Source of the DNA: Microcoleus sp036705565
GTDB lineage: Bacteria > Cyanobacteriota > Cyanobacteriia > Cyanobacteriales > Microcoleaceae
Assembly: GCA_036705565.1 (NCBI GenBank)
Contig: JAUBUY010000037.1
Direction: 5' to 3' (one strand)
DNA length: 64,000 bases
The position numbers and the translations under genes are program-made. Positions 6,767-16,100 of this stretch are shown here, piece by piece; position 1 is the first letter of the stretch; the number at the start of each line of letters is the position of its first letter. The notes under the pieces were generated by a model. That model did not search any database. It worked only from the letters and a program-made list of their open reading frames with translations, and was not told where the DNA came from.

Positions 6767-7519
6767 TTACAGTATCTGAGATAAAAACTTGCGGGTGCGT
6801 TCTTCCTTCGGGTTCTGAAAAAACTCTTCTGGTTGGGCTTCTTCCACTAAAACACCGCCATCCATCAATACAATGCGATCGGCAACTTCGCGCGCAAACC
6901 CAACTTCGTGAGTCACCACCACCATTGTAATTCCTGTTTGAGCCAAATTTCGCATTACATCTAAAACTTCCCGCACCATCTCCGGGTCTAATGCTGATGT
7001 CGGTTCATCAAACAGCATGATTTTAGGCTGCATTGCTAGAGAACGTGCAATAGCGACCCGCTGCTGCTGTCCTCCAGACAACTGTCCGGGATATTTTTTT
7101 GCTTGTTCCAAAATGCCCACTCTTTCTAAGAGTTGCATTGCCACTTCTTCGGCTTTTTTCTTTGGCCAGCGGCGCACCCATACTGGCGCTAGCATGACAT
7201 TTTCCAAGACTGATAAGTGGGGAAATAGGTTGAATTGCTGAAACACCATTCCTACTTCGCTGCGAATTGTCTCAATGTTGCGTAAGTCGTGGGAAAGTTC
7301 GATTCCGTCGATCGTAATTTTACCTTGTTGGTATTCTTCTAAGGCGTTGAATGTGCGAATAAACGTCGATTTTCCCGAACCAGATGGCCCCATCACCACA
7401 ACCACTTCACCTCGGTTTACGGTCATGCTGACGCCTCGCAGTACGTGAAATTGTCCGTACCATTTGTGGACGTTTTCTGCTACGATTACCTGTTCTGGGG
7501 TTGTGGGTTTAGTTTGCAT
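6767..7519 (-). CDS. bgtA: amino-acid ABC transporter ATP-binding protein (BgtA/GlnQ type)
   Basis: 250 residues. Walker A GPSGSGKST, Q-loop QQFNLFPH, signature LSGGQQQR, Walker B IMLFDEPTSALDPE and the H-loop VVVTHEVGFA are all present, the pattern of polar-amino-acid ATPases (GlnQ/HisP/AapP). It energises uptake through NatG and NatH at the cytoplasmic face. The permease gene natH lies 161 bp upstream on the same strand, with a repeat element between. In Anabaena sp. PCC 7120 the shared ATPase BgtA is encoded apart from natFGH (established knowledge), so clustering with them here is notable. The name is by homology; bztD/aapP would be equivalent. Confidence 0.85.
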   Translation of the reverse strand: MQTKPTTPEQVIVAENVHKWYGQFHVLRGVSMTVNRGEVVVVMGPSGSGKSTFIRTFNALEEYQQGKITIDGIELSHDLRNIETIRSEVGMVFQQFNLFPHLSVLENVMLAPVWVRRWPKKKAEEVAMQLLERVGILEQAKKYPGQLSGGQQQRVAIARSLAMQPKIMLFDEPTSALDPEMVREVLDVMRNLAQTGITMVVVTHEVGFAREVADRIVLMDGGVLVEEAQPEEFFQNPKEERTRKFLSQIL

Positions 7520-7580
7520 AGTTTGTCCTTTAAATAATGACGGATAATTATTGCCTGATGACTGTTGACTACTTCAGCGG

Positions 7581-7671
7581 AGGGGGGTTTATATATATTT
7601 GGGTTGGGAGGGGGCGGGTTTATATATATTTGGGTTGGGAGTTATATTTTGTTGGTGAACCCGCCCCTACA
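7581..7671. repeat. repeat element between bgtA and natH
   Basis: Two tandem units containing GGGTTTATATATATTTGGG (from about 7584 and 7615) are followed by TTGGTGAACCCGCCCCTAC. GGGGCGGGTTT (7611-7621) and the later AACCCGCCCC (7658-7667) are inverted. It belongs to the GTAGGGGCGGGTTT hairpin family seen at 36776, 48927 and 51530. Confidence 0.7.
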
Positions 7672-7680
7672 GACTGCGGA

Positions 7681-8877
7681 CTAATGACTTTTTTCTAAAG
7701 TTCGTTCTATTTTGCGGCTTGCTAGGGAGATTGAGTAGCAAAATATCCAATAAATGATGCCGACGAATATGTAAACTTCGGCGTATCTGCCGATATAGGA
7801 TGGATTTGCTAAAACTGCGCGGGATATTCCGATTAATTCTAACATTCCGAATAGAGATAGCAGGGAAGTATCCATAAATAATCCGATGAATTGACCGCCG
7901 ATCGCCGGAATGACTATTCGCAGTGCTTGAGGCAGTACAATGAGAATTGTGAGTAGGGGTGTATTGAGTCCGATCGACCTAGCTGCTTCTATTTGTCCCC
8001 TGGGCACGGCCTGCAAGCCACCGCGCACGTTTTCCGCCAAGTATGCCGCACTAAATAAGGTTAATCCAGCAATGGCTCTAATTACTCTATCTAATTTCGG
8101 ATATTCGGGCGGCAAGAAGAGTTGCAGCATCACTTGACCTAAAAACAAAATGCCAATTAAGGGTAAACCGCGAATAATTTCAATATATAATGTTGATAAC
8201 AGTCTCACAACGGGCAAAGAACTTTGTCTGCCGAGTGCTAGCAATACTCCCAAAGGAAAGGAAAGCACAATACTAATAACTGCTAAAAAGAGCGTCAGCA
8301 CTAAACCGCCCCAATCATTTGTTGACACTTCTGTCAAACCCAACCCGCCTTTAATTAGCCACAAAATTATGGGGAAGGAAAGAGCCCACATTGCAGGTAT
8401 CCAACTCATTATTTTAGGGTTAATTTGTCTCCCCGTCCAATAGCTAGCAGCCGCTACAATAATATTGGCTAGCAGGTAAAAACGAGAGGTTAGGTCGATC
8501 GGCGAAATGACAGCACCCACAACTGCAGCACCAAGTATAATTAGTAAAGGCGGATTCCAAAGACGTTCTTGCCGCTGAATGTTTCCCCAAGTTAATCCTC
8601 CCAACAAGGCAATTATGGCCGTTACTATCCACAGCCGCCAGTACGATTCGCGGGGAAATCTTCCTGCGAAAAATAGTGGCAAGTTGGCTTCTAATACGCG
8701 CCATTGAGCTTTTGTTGTTGCCCAAACGATAATTCCTTTAATAGTTTGGAAGGCGATAATTAGGCAAACTACTGTCAGAATGCTGTTGTACCAGGTACTA
8801 AATAAATTTTTGCGCGCCCAATTCCAAGGGGTAGGCGATTCGGTGGCTGGGGGCGGTAATATGGGGAGAGTTTCCAT
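7681..8877 (-). CDS. natH: polar amino-acid ABC transporter permease (NatH/AapM/BztC type)
   Basis: 398 residues with several hydrophobic segments. The long N-terminal part before the canonical permease core is typical of AapM/BztC rather than short GlnP permeases. The EAA loop that contacts the ATPase is visible (IEAARSIGLNTPLL, then ILPQALRIVIP-like). It forms an inner-membrane heterodimer with NatG for uptake of neutral and acidic amino acids (established for cyanobacterial N-II systems). It lies between bgtA and the DUF29 gene, in the same direction. Start ATG is METLPILPPP. Confidence 0.85.
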   Translation of the reverse strand: METLPILPPPATESPTPWNWARKNLFSTWYNSILTVVCLIIAFQTIKGIIVWATTKAQWRVLEANLPLFFAGRFPRESYWRLWIVTAIIALLGGLTWGNIQRQERLWNPPLLIILGAAVVGAVISPIDLTSRFYLLANIIVAAASYWTGRQINPKIMSWIPAMWALSFPIILWLIKGGLGLTEVSTNDWGGLVLTLFLAVISIVLSFPLGVLLALGRQSSLPVVRLLSTLYIEIIRGLPLIGILFLGQVMLQLFLPPEYPKLDRVIRAIAGLTLFSAAYLAENVRGGLQAVPRGQIEAARSIGLNTPLLTILIVLPQALRIVIPAIGGQFIGLFMDTSLLSLFGMLELIGISRAVLANPSYIGRYAEVYIFVGIIYWIFCYSISLASRKIERTLEKSH

Positions 8878-8919
8878 CTAGCGGTTTTCAATCCTATATT
8901 TTATTAACCCGCGTAGGCG

Positions 8920-8992
8920 GGTTTTGTTTGTGTAGACGCGATTTCCAATCGCCAGGGGTTTTGTTTGTGTAGACGCGATTTCCAATCGCCAA
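8920..8992. repeat. 37-bp period tandem repeat upstream of natH
   Basis: Two near-identical units containing TTTTGTTTGTGTAGACG and CGATTTCCAATCGCCA start at 8922 and 8959. Each unit carries the small palindrome GCGATTTCCAATCGC. This kind of sequence is common between cyanobacterial genes; no function is evident. Confidence 0.7.
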
Positions 8993-9010
8993 GGCTAAAA
9001 AAAATCCTAC

Positions 9011-9532
9011 TTATTTTCGCCGATTTATCCAATCTTCTCCACCTGGTAACTGACTTAAATGCTGGGCTAACACTGCTGGTAAATCTTTGGCGGAATGGAT
9101 ATAAGTCAAGTTCAATAACCTCACAGCAGTCTGAATAATCAGGTTTCTATCCATCATCTCTGCAAGTTGAAATTGACTATAAATACCATTCAATACTTCC
9201 TCCGCCGCCTCTGCAATCGCATCCTCAATCACCTCCTCCTCTATAAAACTCTCCCATTCATCAGAATTGATGTAATAAGATGTTTTATTATCTTTAATAT
9301 TTGCCTTCTTAATTTCTCTGATTGAATTGCGAATCGAACTAGCCCAAGAACCAGTTAATCGCTGTTCAACTTGATTTTTAATCAAGTGAATCAGCAAAAC
9401 ATTTAAAAAAGATTGGATTTGTCGCAAAATTGCCTGTTTGCTCATTCCATCTAACTCATCGACTATTGCCAAAGCATCCGTATACCTTCCTTCCACTATG
9501 CTTTTTCTAAGAGCAATTAATTCTTGTGTCAT
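9011..9532 (-). CDS. DUF29 family protein
   Basis: 173 residues. The N-terminus (MTQELIALRKSIVEGRYTDA) and the following helix-rich sequence match the DUF29 family, abundant and variable in filamentous cyanobacteria. Function unknown. There is no signal peptide or membrane segment. It sits between natG and natH, which are normally adjacent, so it probably inserted into the transporter cluster. Whether it is cotranscribed cannot be told; 133 bp and 175 bp gaps separate it from its neighbours. Confidence 0.75.
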   Translation of the reverse strand: MTQELIALRKSIVEGRYTDALAIVDELDGMSKQAILRQIQSFLNVLLIHLIKNQVEQRLTGSWASSIRNSIREIKKANIKDNKTSYYINSDEWESFIEEEVIEDAIAEAAEEVLNGIYSQFQLAEMMDRNLIIQTAVRLLNLTYIHSAKDLPAVLAQHLSQLPGGEDWINRRK

Positions 9533-9707
9533 TTGATGTTCCTCAAGTTTGATACTAGCAAAAAAAAGATAGTTGTTGTTGGTTATTTTTATTATTGTTT
9601 AGTCGTCAATTCACAAGTTTTCGTTACTCGGTCTCAGCTAAAGTCACTGTACGCCATTTAACGCGCTCTCCTTTGATTCCAATTAAAATAGATTAAATTT
9701 CAACTAT

Positions 9708-10922
9708 TTACCTTTCCTTGATTTGTACAGTTTTATTGTACCAATTCATGAACAGAGAAACTATCAAACTAATTGTTAGATATGTTACCATGATAATTAA
9801 CATTGCTTCGATCGCCCGACCGGTCTGATTCAACGTCGGAGATCCCACCACAAAATAAACGTCGGGATAAGCAACCGCAACCGCTAAACTCGAATTCTTA
9901 GCTAAATTCAGATACTGACTGGTTAAAGGCGGCACAATCACCCGCAAAGCTTGCGGTAAAATTACCATCCGCATCATTGTTCCAGACTTCAGCCCCAAAG
10001 ACTTTCCCGCTTCCCACTGGCCTTTCGATACTGACTGAATTCCGGCCCGCACAATTTCTGCAATGTAACTGCCAGTATACAAGCTGAGTCCTGTCACCAA
10101 GGCAGCAAATTCTGGAGTGAATTTTAATCCTCCTTCGAGTTGCAATGTTGGTGTCAGGCGCGGAACATCTAGACGAAAAGGCAGATTTTTGGTGATAATC
10201 CAAGCTAAGATTGCACTTAGCCCGATCGCACCTAGAGCCCAAAACAACTGTCTTCCCGGCTTAGCTTCTTCCAACATCACCCGCGCCCGCCACATCCACA
10301 GCCCAGCGGCAGCCAAAACTCCGACAGTTAGCAAAATCAACCAAATCTCAAAACCCGGCAAAGCCACCGCTGTTGGTACAGCAATGCCGCGATTTGTCAA
10401 GTAAATCGGCCCCCTCATCTGCTGATTGTCTTCGAGTTTTGGCAGGGAAATGAAAACGGCAAAATACCAGAAAAATAATTGCAGCAATAACGGCGTATTT
10501 CGCAAAATTTCTACGTACAAACCAGCCAAACTCCGCAGCAGCCAATTGTCGGAAAGGCGCGCAATTCCTACAGTCAAACCCGCAACTGTTGCAAAAATAA
10601 TGCCGAGACCCATCACCCGCAGCGAATTAATTAAACCGACAAAATAAGCTTGTCTGTAACTATTTTCGGGACTGTAGGGAATCACGCTTTCGCCGATGTC
10701 AAAGGATGCTTGGGAATTGAGAAAGTCAAATCCAAATGCAATCCCCAGTTGCGAGTAATTGGCACTGAGATTGTCCGCGAGAATGGCGATAACAATTATT
10801 ACTAAAATTAGGGCGATCGCCTGTACGGCAATTTTCCAGAAGCGATCGTCCCGCAGCAGTTTTGATATATCTTTAAAATTGGGAAATCTCTGGGCTTTGC
10901 CCGGTTGAGGTTCTGGGTTCAT
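9708..10922 (-). CDS. natG: polar amino-acid ABC transporter permease (NatG/AapQ/BztB type)
   Basis: 404 residues. One membrane segment near residues 35-50 is followed by a large periplasmic loop, then the permease core with the EAA loop (EAGKSLGLKSGTMMR, VILPQALRVIVPPL). It partners NatH as the transmembrane channel of the NatFGH/BgtA importer. Start ATG at MNPEPQPGK. It is transcribed after natF with a 297-bp spacer full of repeats. Confidence 0.85.
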   Translation of the reverse strand: MNPEPQPGKAQRFPNFKDISKLLRDDRFWKIAVQAIALILVIIVIAILADNLSANYSQLGIAFGFDFLNSQASFDIGESVIPYSPENSYRQAYFVGLINSLRVMGLGIIFATVAGLTVGIARLSDNWLLRSLAGLYVEILRNTPLLLQLFFWYFAVFISLPKLEDNQQMRGPIYLTNRGIAVPTAVALPGFEIWLILLTVGVLAAAGLWMWRARVMLEEAKPGRQLFWALGAIGLSAILAWIITKNLPFRLDVPRLTPTLQLEGGLKFTPEFAALVTGLSLYTGSYIAEIVRAGIQSVSKGQWEAGKSLGLKSGTMMRMVILPQALRVIVPPLTSQYLNLAKNSSLAVAVAYPDVYFVVGSPTLNQTGRAIEAMLIIMVTYLTISLIVSLFMNWYNKTVQIKER

Positions 10923-11089
10923 AACTTAAATTATATTTGATAAATCTGCTGGCAAATCCAGGCGAGATTGAGCTTTGGTGCGTGATATCGTTTCCGGTTG
11001 CATCGGAATTATTTAACCGCAGAGGGCGCAGAGAACGCAGAGGGAGAGAATACAGAGATGAATTATTCCGATGCTACCGGATTTGATAT

Positions 11090-11218
11090 GACTTGATAGT
11101 TACTCGATTGGCGAGCGGGATTTTTCAAGTCACGCACTCTACATAGCTTTGGTGCGTGACTTGATAGTTACTTGATTGGCGATGGGGATTTTTACCGTCA
11201 CGCACCCTACATAGCTTT
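11090..11218. repeat. 68-bp tandem duplication between natF and natG
   Basis: Two units start at 11090 and 11158, each with GACTTGATAGTTACT, GATTGGCGA, GTCACGCAC and CTACATAGCTTT. Part of each unit is self-complementary (GTGCGTGAC with GTCACGCAC). An AACCGCAGAGGGCGCAGAG-type simple repeat lies to the left at about 11012-11050. The 10923-11219 interval shows no gene. Confidence 0.75.
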
Positions 11219-11219
11219 A

Positions 11220-12305
11220 CTAGCGGAATGGCGGCGAGTAAAGCAAACCGCCATCTTTCCAGAGTCTGTTTTGACCCCGTTCTAACTTGAGTGTACTTTT
11301 GGGGCCGAGGTTGCGATCGTACATTTCCCCGTAATTCCCCACTTTCTTCACAACGCGGACGGCGTAGTCGTTCGGGAGTCCGAAACCTTTACCTAAATCT
11401 CCTTCTGTTCCTAGCAAACGTTTGATGTTCGGGTCTGTAGTGCTTGCCACAATTTGGTCTACATTTCCTGAATTAATTCCCAAATCTTCAGCTTCAATCG
11501 CCGCGAAAACGATCCATCTCACCGCATCAGCCCATTTAGGATCGCCGCTTTTCACCGCTGGGGCTAATGGTTCTTTTGACATCACGATCGGCAAAACAAC
11601 ATTATTCTCGGAATTCGGCAGAGTTGTCCGCTTAGAAACAAGTTGCGATCGATCGGCAGTAACACCTTGACAGCGACCTTCTTGATAGGTAGCAAAGGTA
11701 GCATTCACATCTTCAAACACCACAGGAGTGTATTTAATTCCTAATTTTCGCATTTGGTCGGACAAATTTTGTTCGGTGCTCGTACCTGTCTGCACGCAGA
11801 TAGATTTGCCCGCAAAATCTTTTAAACTTTTGATGCCGCTGTCTTTTTTGACCATGATGCTTTGAGAGTCATAAAAGATCACCGGGGCAAATTCCAGTCC
11901 GGTAGTGCTGTCGCGACTCGCGGTGTAGGTGGTATTTCGGCTGAGAATGTCGATTTCTCCCGCCTGCAAAACTGTAAATCTATCTTTAGCATTGAGCTTT
12001 CGGTACTCGACTTTTTCGGGATCGTCAAATATTGCCGCCGCCACAGCCCTGCACACATCCACATCCAGTCCCGAATATTTGCCTTTTTCGTCTACAAAGC
12101 TAAAACCCGGCAGTTCGCCACTGATGCCACAAATCAGTTTGCCCCGGCTGATAATTGTATCTATCCGGCTGGAACCTTGTTGCGAGTTGCCGCCTGCTGC
12201 AGTTGTTGCTGTTGTTTGTCCGGTTTGTGCCGATCGATCCCTACAAGATGCCAACGGTGCCACAAACAACACACTTGCTAGTAGCAGAAATCCCCATTTA
12301 CGCAT
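11220..12305 (-). CDS. natF: polar amino-acid ABC transporter substrate-binding lipoprotein (NatF/AapJ/BztA type)
   Basis: 361 residues. A lipoprotein signal peptide with lipobox LASC (Cys about 21) is followed by a Ser/Thr/Gln-rich linker and a type-3 solute-binding domain (GKLICGISGELPGFSFVDE, GLDVDVCRAVAAAIFDD). The C-terminus (GLPNDYAVRVVKKVGNYGEMY) is typical of the AapJ/BztA subfamily. It is anchored to the outer face of the plasma membrane and delivers acidic and neutral polar amino acids to NatG/NatH. It is first in the minus-strand cluster. No NtcA-type GTA-N8-TAC site was seen just upstream. Confidence 0.88.
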   Translation of the reverse strand: MRKWGFLLLASVLFVAPLASCRDRSAQTGQTTATTAAGGNSQQGSSRIDTIISRGKLICGISGELPGFSFVDEKGKYSGLDVDVCRAVAAAIFDDPEKVEYRKLNAKDRFTVLQAGEIDILSRNTTYTASRDSTTGLEFAPVIFYDSQSIMVKKDSGIKSLKDFAGKSICVQTGTSTEQNLSDQMRKLGIKYTPVVFEDVNATFATYQEGRCQGVTADRSQLVSKRTTLPNSENNVVLPIVMSKEPLAPAVKSGDPKWADAVRWIVFAAIEAEDLGINSGNVDQIVASTTDPNIKRLLGTEGDLGKGFGLPNDYAVRVVKKVGNYGEMYDRNLGPKSTLKLERGQNRLWKDGGLLYSPPFR

Positions 12306-12480
12306 AGATTTTAATAGAACGCTTTCCTGACAATCCTACCTTGTAGCTGTCAGAACTGTGGCGATCGGCGATCTACACAGCTTCCGGTTTCAAATTAGCC
12401 GTTCTGCATCCGTTGCTGCACAGCGACAACTGCCCCGACTACCCGCCTGTTTTTTTTGAGCAAGCTGGGAACCCAAAGTT

Positions 12481-12547
12481 AGAAACCCGGTTTCTGGCTG
12501 GAGGTATGGTCGTCAAACCTCAGATTTATCCCTGAAACCCGGTTTCT
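12481..12547. repeat. AGAAACCCGGTTTCT palindrome pair
   Basis: AGAAACCCGGTTTCT at 12481-12495 is repeated as GAAACCCGGTTTCT at 12534-12547. Relatives lie at about 19110, 43642-43672 and 52019-52081. The rest of 12306-12622 shows no gene. Confidence 0.7.
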
Positions 12548-12622
12548 TTTCTGCTATTTCTGCCCAGCGCGAGCGATCGTCGCCCTTCCCTGGAATATTT
12601 ATCCGATTTTGATTGAATCCGC

Positions 12623-12850
12623 TCACAGTAGCTCTGGTGCCAGCCGCTGCTCAGCTAAATCGCGGATTAGGGAAAGCCGAGACTGGATGTATTCGTCCAA
12701 CAAATCTGCTTCTTTGCCATTGAGCGCAGAGTTTGTCTTTAACTGCTTCAGCAGCCACTGTACCAGGGTGGCATCGTCTAAATTGACTAACAGAGTAGCT
12801 TGGGTGGTCTCAATTAATGACCAGAGTTGGCGTAACATGACTGGAGTCAT
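12623..12850 (-). CDS. conserved cyanobacterial small hypothetical protein
   Basis: 75 residues from the ATG at 12850 (MTPVMLRQLW), preferred over an upstream GTG because GAGG lies five bases before it. The sequence is helical (LWSLIETTQATLLVNLDDAT, LVQWLLKQL, YIQSRLSLIRDLAEQRL), soluble and without cysteines. It resembles a small protein family seen only in cyanobacteria, function unknown. It is isolated, with about 300 bp of gene-free DNA on either side. Confidence 0.7.
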   Translation of the reverse strand: MTPVMLRQLWSLIETTQATLLVNLDDATLVQWLLKQLKTNSALNGKEADLLDEYIQSRLSLIRDLAEQRLAPELL

Positions 12851-13158
12851 AAAACCTCGTTGAGCGTAAATACGCACTTAATGGGCGGGGATAGCGAAAA
12901 GCTGGTCTTGGTGTCTCAAGCCGATAGACGAAAAGCACCCTCTGAGCCATCGGCTTAATGATTATTTTATATTTGACCACAATAACTTAAGACAGTAGTG
13001 TCGCAAGTTACAACACACAAGATGTTATAAGAGTTCCCAATTCCTTCACATTGAGATAAACATCTTGATAAAAGATTAACAATCTTTACACGCGCTCGCT
13101 CGCGGGGCTGCCAATATCCGCGATCGGGCTCCACGGGCCCGGTGCACAATAAAATTGA

Positions 13159-16100
13159 CTACTCGGTAGCCACAAACTTTTGAACCCTCGCCAGAATTAT
13201 TTCTAATTCAGCAATGATTTTTGTAGCCCCCTCCAAATCATTAGATTCAGCCAGACTTTGAAGCCGATCTGCCATATCGGGCATTAACCGCACCGCCGCC
13301 GTAGCGCTGACACCTTTAATTTGATGAGCGTGGCGGGCGAGTGTCTCCATATCTCCCAAGGCGATCGCCCCCTTAGCAGCTTCTAAATAACTACCAGTAT
13401 CCACCACAAAAGTTTGCAGTATTTCCCGCTCAAACTCTACATCAGCCCCCGAAATTTCGTGCAAACGTGCCATATCGACTACCGATTCGATATCTGGTTC
13501 AGAGTTTTGAAGTTCCTCGGCCTTAAACTTGGGATTTCCAATTTTTAGTTTGACCGACCAATTTGCTAGTACCGATTTTAACTTTTCGATCGCAATAGGT
13601 TTGCTAATATAATCGTCCATGCCCGCCGCCAGACACTTTTCCCGATCGCCCTTCAAAGCATTCGCCGTCATCGCAATCACCACCGTCTTTTGATGTGGTT
13701 CCATCTTCCCAGCAGCATCTGCCGCTTCCCGGCGGCGCAATTCCAGCGTTGCTTCGTAACCGTCCAAAACCGGCATCTGACAGTCCATCAACACAATGTC
13801 ATACTTTTTCTGAGCAACCATAGATAGCGCCTCTGCGCCGTTATTGGCGACATCCGCAGTGCATCCCAAAACTCTGAGTTGATTGAGACCAACTTTTTGA
13901 TTGATAGGAGTATCTTCAACTAACAAAATCTTTAAACTTGCTAACTCCCGGCTGTCAATAGCTGAGGCTCGATTCGACGTTGAATTTGCCTGCGACTCAT
14001 CAATCAGCGTCATCGGGGCGATCGCATTCGCCAAGCAATCAAATAGTCGGTGAGCTTTCACAGGTTTAGTTAAATACCCGCTAAAACCGCTATCTACCAA
14101 GCGTTTCGCCTCTGCAAGCTGAGTCATTGAAGTCAGCACCACCCAATGCGTCTGCTGCATTGCCGGCTCAGAAATCCTCAAGCGTTCGAGACTTCCGGCC
14201 ACCATTTCCGGCAACTGAATATCAACCAAAACGATATCGTAAGGGGAATTAACGCTAACAGCTTTGTACAGAGATGCGATCGTCATCCAACCGTTTTCCA
14301 CCTCCTCAACTTCCATTCCCCACAAAACAGCCATTCTCACTAGCACTTTTCGCACAGTCGGCTTGTCGCTGGCAACTAACATTTTTCGCCCCGCCAGCAC
14401 CGTTTCAAAATTCACTTCGCACGCTGTCCCGACAGCAGTTAAATTTTCCGTAACTGTCGGCACAGTAAACCAAAAAGTCGAGCCTTTGCCAGGGGTACTT
14501 TCCACACCGATTTGCCCACCCATTAACTCCACCAACTGCTTAGAAATAGCCAGCCCCAAACCTGTGCCACCGTATTTTCTTGTCGTAGAGGCATCAACTT
14601 GAGTAAAAGATTGAAACAGCTTTTTTTTGTCTTCGGGAGCAATCCCAATTCCTGTATCTGTTACTTTAAACAGCACGAGCATAGAGTCACTGTTTTCTAT
14701 TTTCAACGGCTCGATATTCTCTAAAATTCTCTGATTATCGGTGGCTGCCAATAACTCAGGATTACTAGCATTAGCAACCTCAATTACCACTTCTCCTGCT
14801 TCTGTAAACTTAATAGCATTGTTGATCAAATTAGTGAGTATTTGCCGCAACCGCGCTGCATCACCTTTAATTTGCACCGGCACGTCACTGTCAATCAGTG
14901 CCACCACTTCTATACCTTTTTCTTGTGCGGGAGTTGCCAACAAATCCAGCACTTCATTCATACAGATACTGAGGTTAAATTCTAGTATTTCTAAGCGCAT
15001 TTCTCCGGCTTCCAGTTTGGAGAGATCCAGAATATCGTTAATGATGGAGAGTAAATTTTGACCGCTGAGTTTCAGCGTCTGTACAAAGTCAAGCTGTTCG
15101 GGAGTAAGATTCGTTTTCAGCAGCAAATCTGTCATCCCCATCACTCCATTCATCGGAGTACGGATTTCGTGACTCATATTTGCTAAAAATAGCGACTTCA
15201 TTCGAGACGCTTCTAGGGCTGCTTCTCGTGCCTGCTGCGCTTGTTCAAAAAGAGTAGATTGCTGAATGGCGATCGCCAACTGCACGCTCAACCTTCCCAG
15301 CAAATCCATCTCAGAATCAGTCCAAACCCGCGGAGCGCTGCACTGATGGGCAATCAGCAATCCCCACAACCGATTTTGACTCGTTTCCAAACTCCTTCCC
15401 GGCAGTTCACTTCGAGTTTCAGGCGAATATTCTGCTGCCAAACCCTGACTTTCATCGCCTATAAAAATTGGTACAACTACATTAGCCCTTACCTGCAAAC
15501 TAGCGAGTAAATCTCGGTGTTCATCGCTCAAATTGGCAGTATAAATATCTGCCATTGCTTGAATTGTTCCTGGACTGTACAGCCATACAAAATTTTCCCC
15601 AAAGGATGTTCTTTGAACTTTTCTGCCCAGCAGGGGCATCCAATCATCCCCTACAGATTCCACAACAACAACCGCTGTTTCCTCGGAATCAAAACGATAA
15701 ATTATCGTGCGGTCAGTTGCCAGCAACTGCCGCACTTCTTGTACAGCAGTGCTCAGAGTTTGAGTGAGGTTGAGAGACTGCCGGACTCGCTGGGCGATCG
15801 CCGAAACCAGCCGTTCTTGTTCTGCTTGTTCCCGCAGCATTCTCTCAGCTTGCTTGCGTTCGGTGACATCGCGAATTACCGCAGCAAAGCACAGCGGCTC
15901 AGTGGTTTGAGGGTGCTTGACCAGAAAAGCATTCATCACAACATCAATGGGCTGTCCGGTGGCCAAGTGCTGCATTTGACCTTCGCCTTGCCACTGGCCC
16001 TGACTGATAATTGTTGGTAAAATCTCTTGACTGAATTTCTGTTGAAAATAGGGCCCAATATAATCCCAAATCTCCGTATAAAGCACTGCCGAAAGATTCT

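Noticed and set aside
12306..12420. NtcA site upstream of natF
   Set aside because: I looked for GTA-N8-TAC near a -10 box and found none that fits.
12967..13149. 60-codon minus-strand frame before the hybrid kinase stop
   Set aside because: No family resemblance, no ribosome binding site, cysteine-rich random composition. The 12851-13158 interval otherwise only shows an AAGCCGAT/ATCGGCTT hairpin at about 12918-12958.
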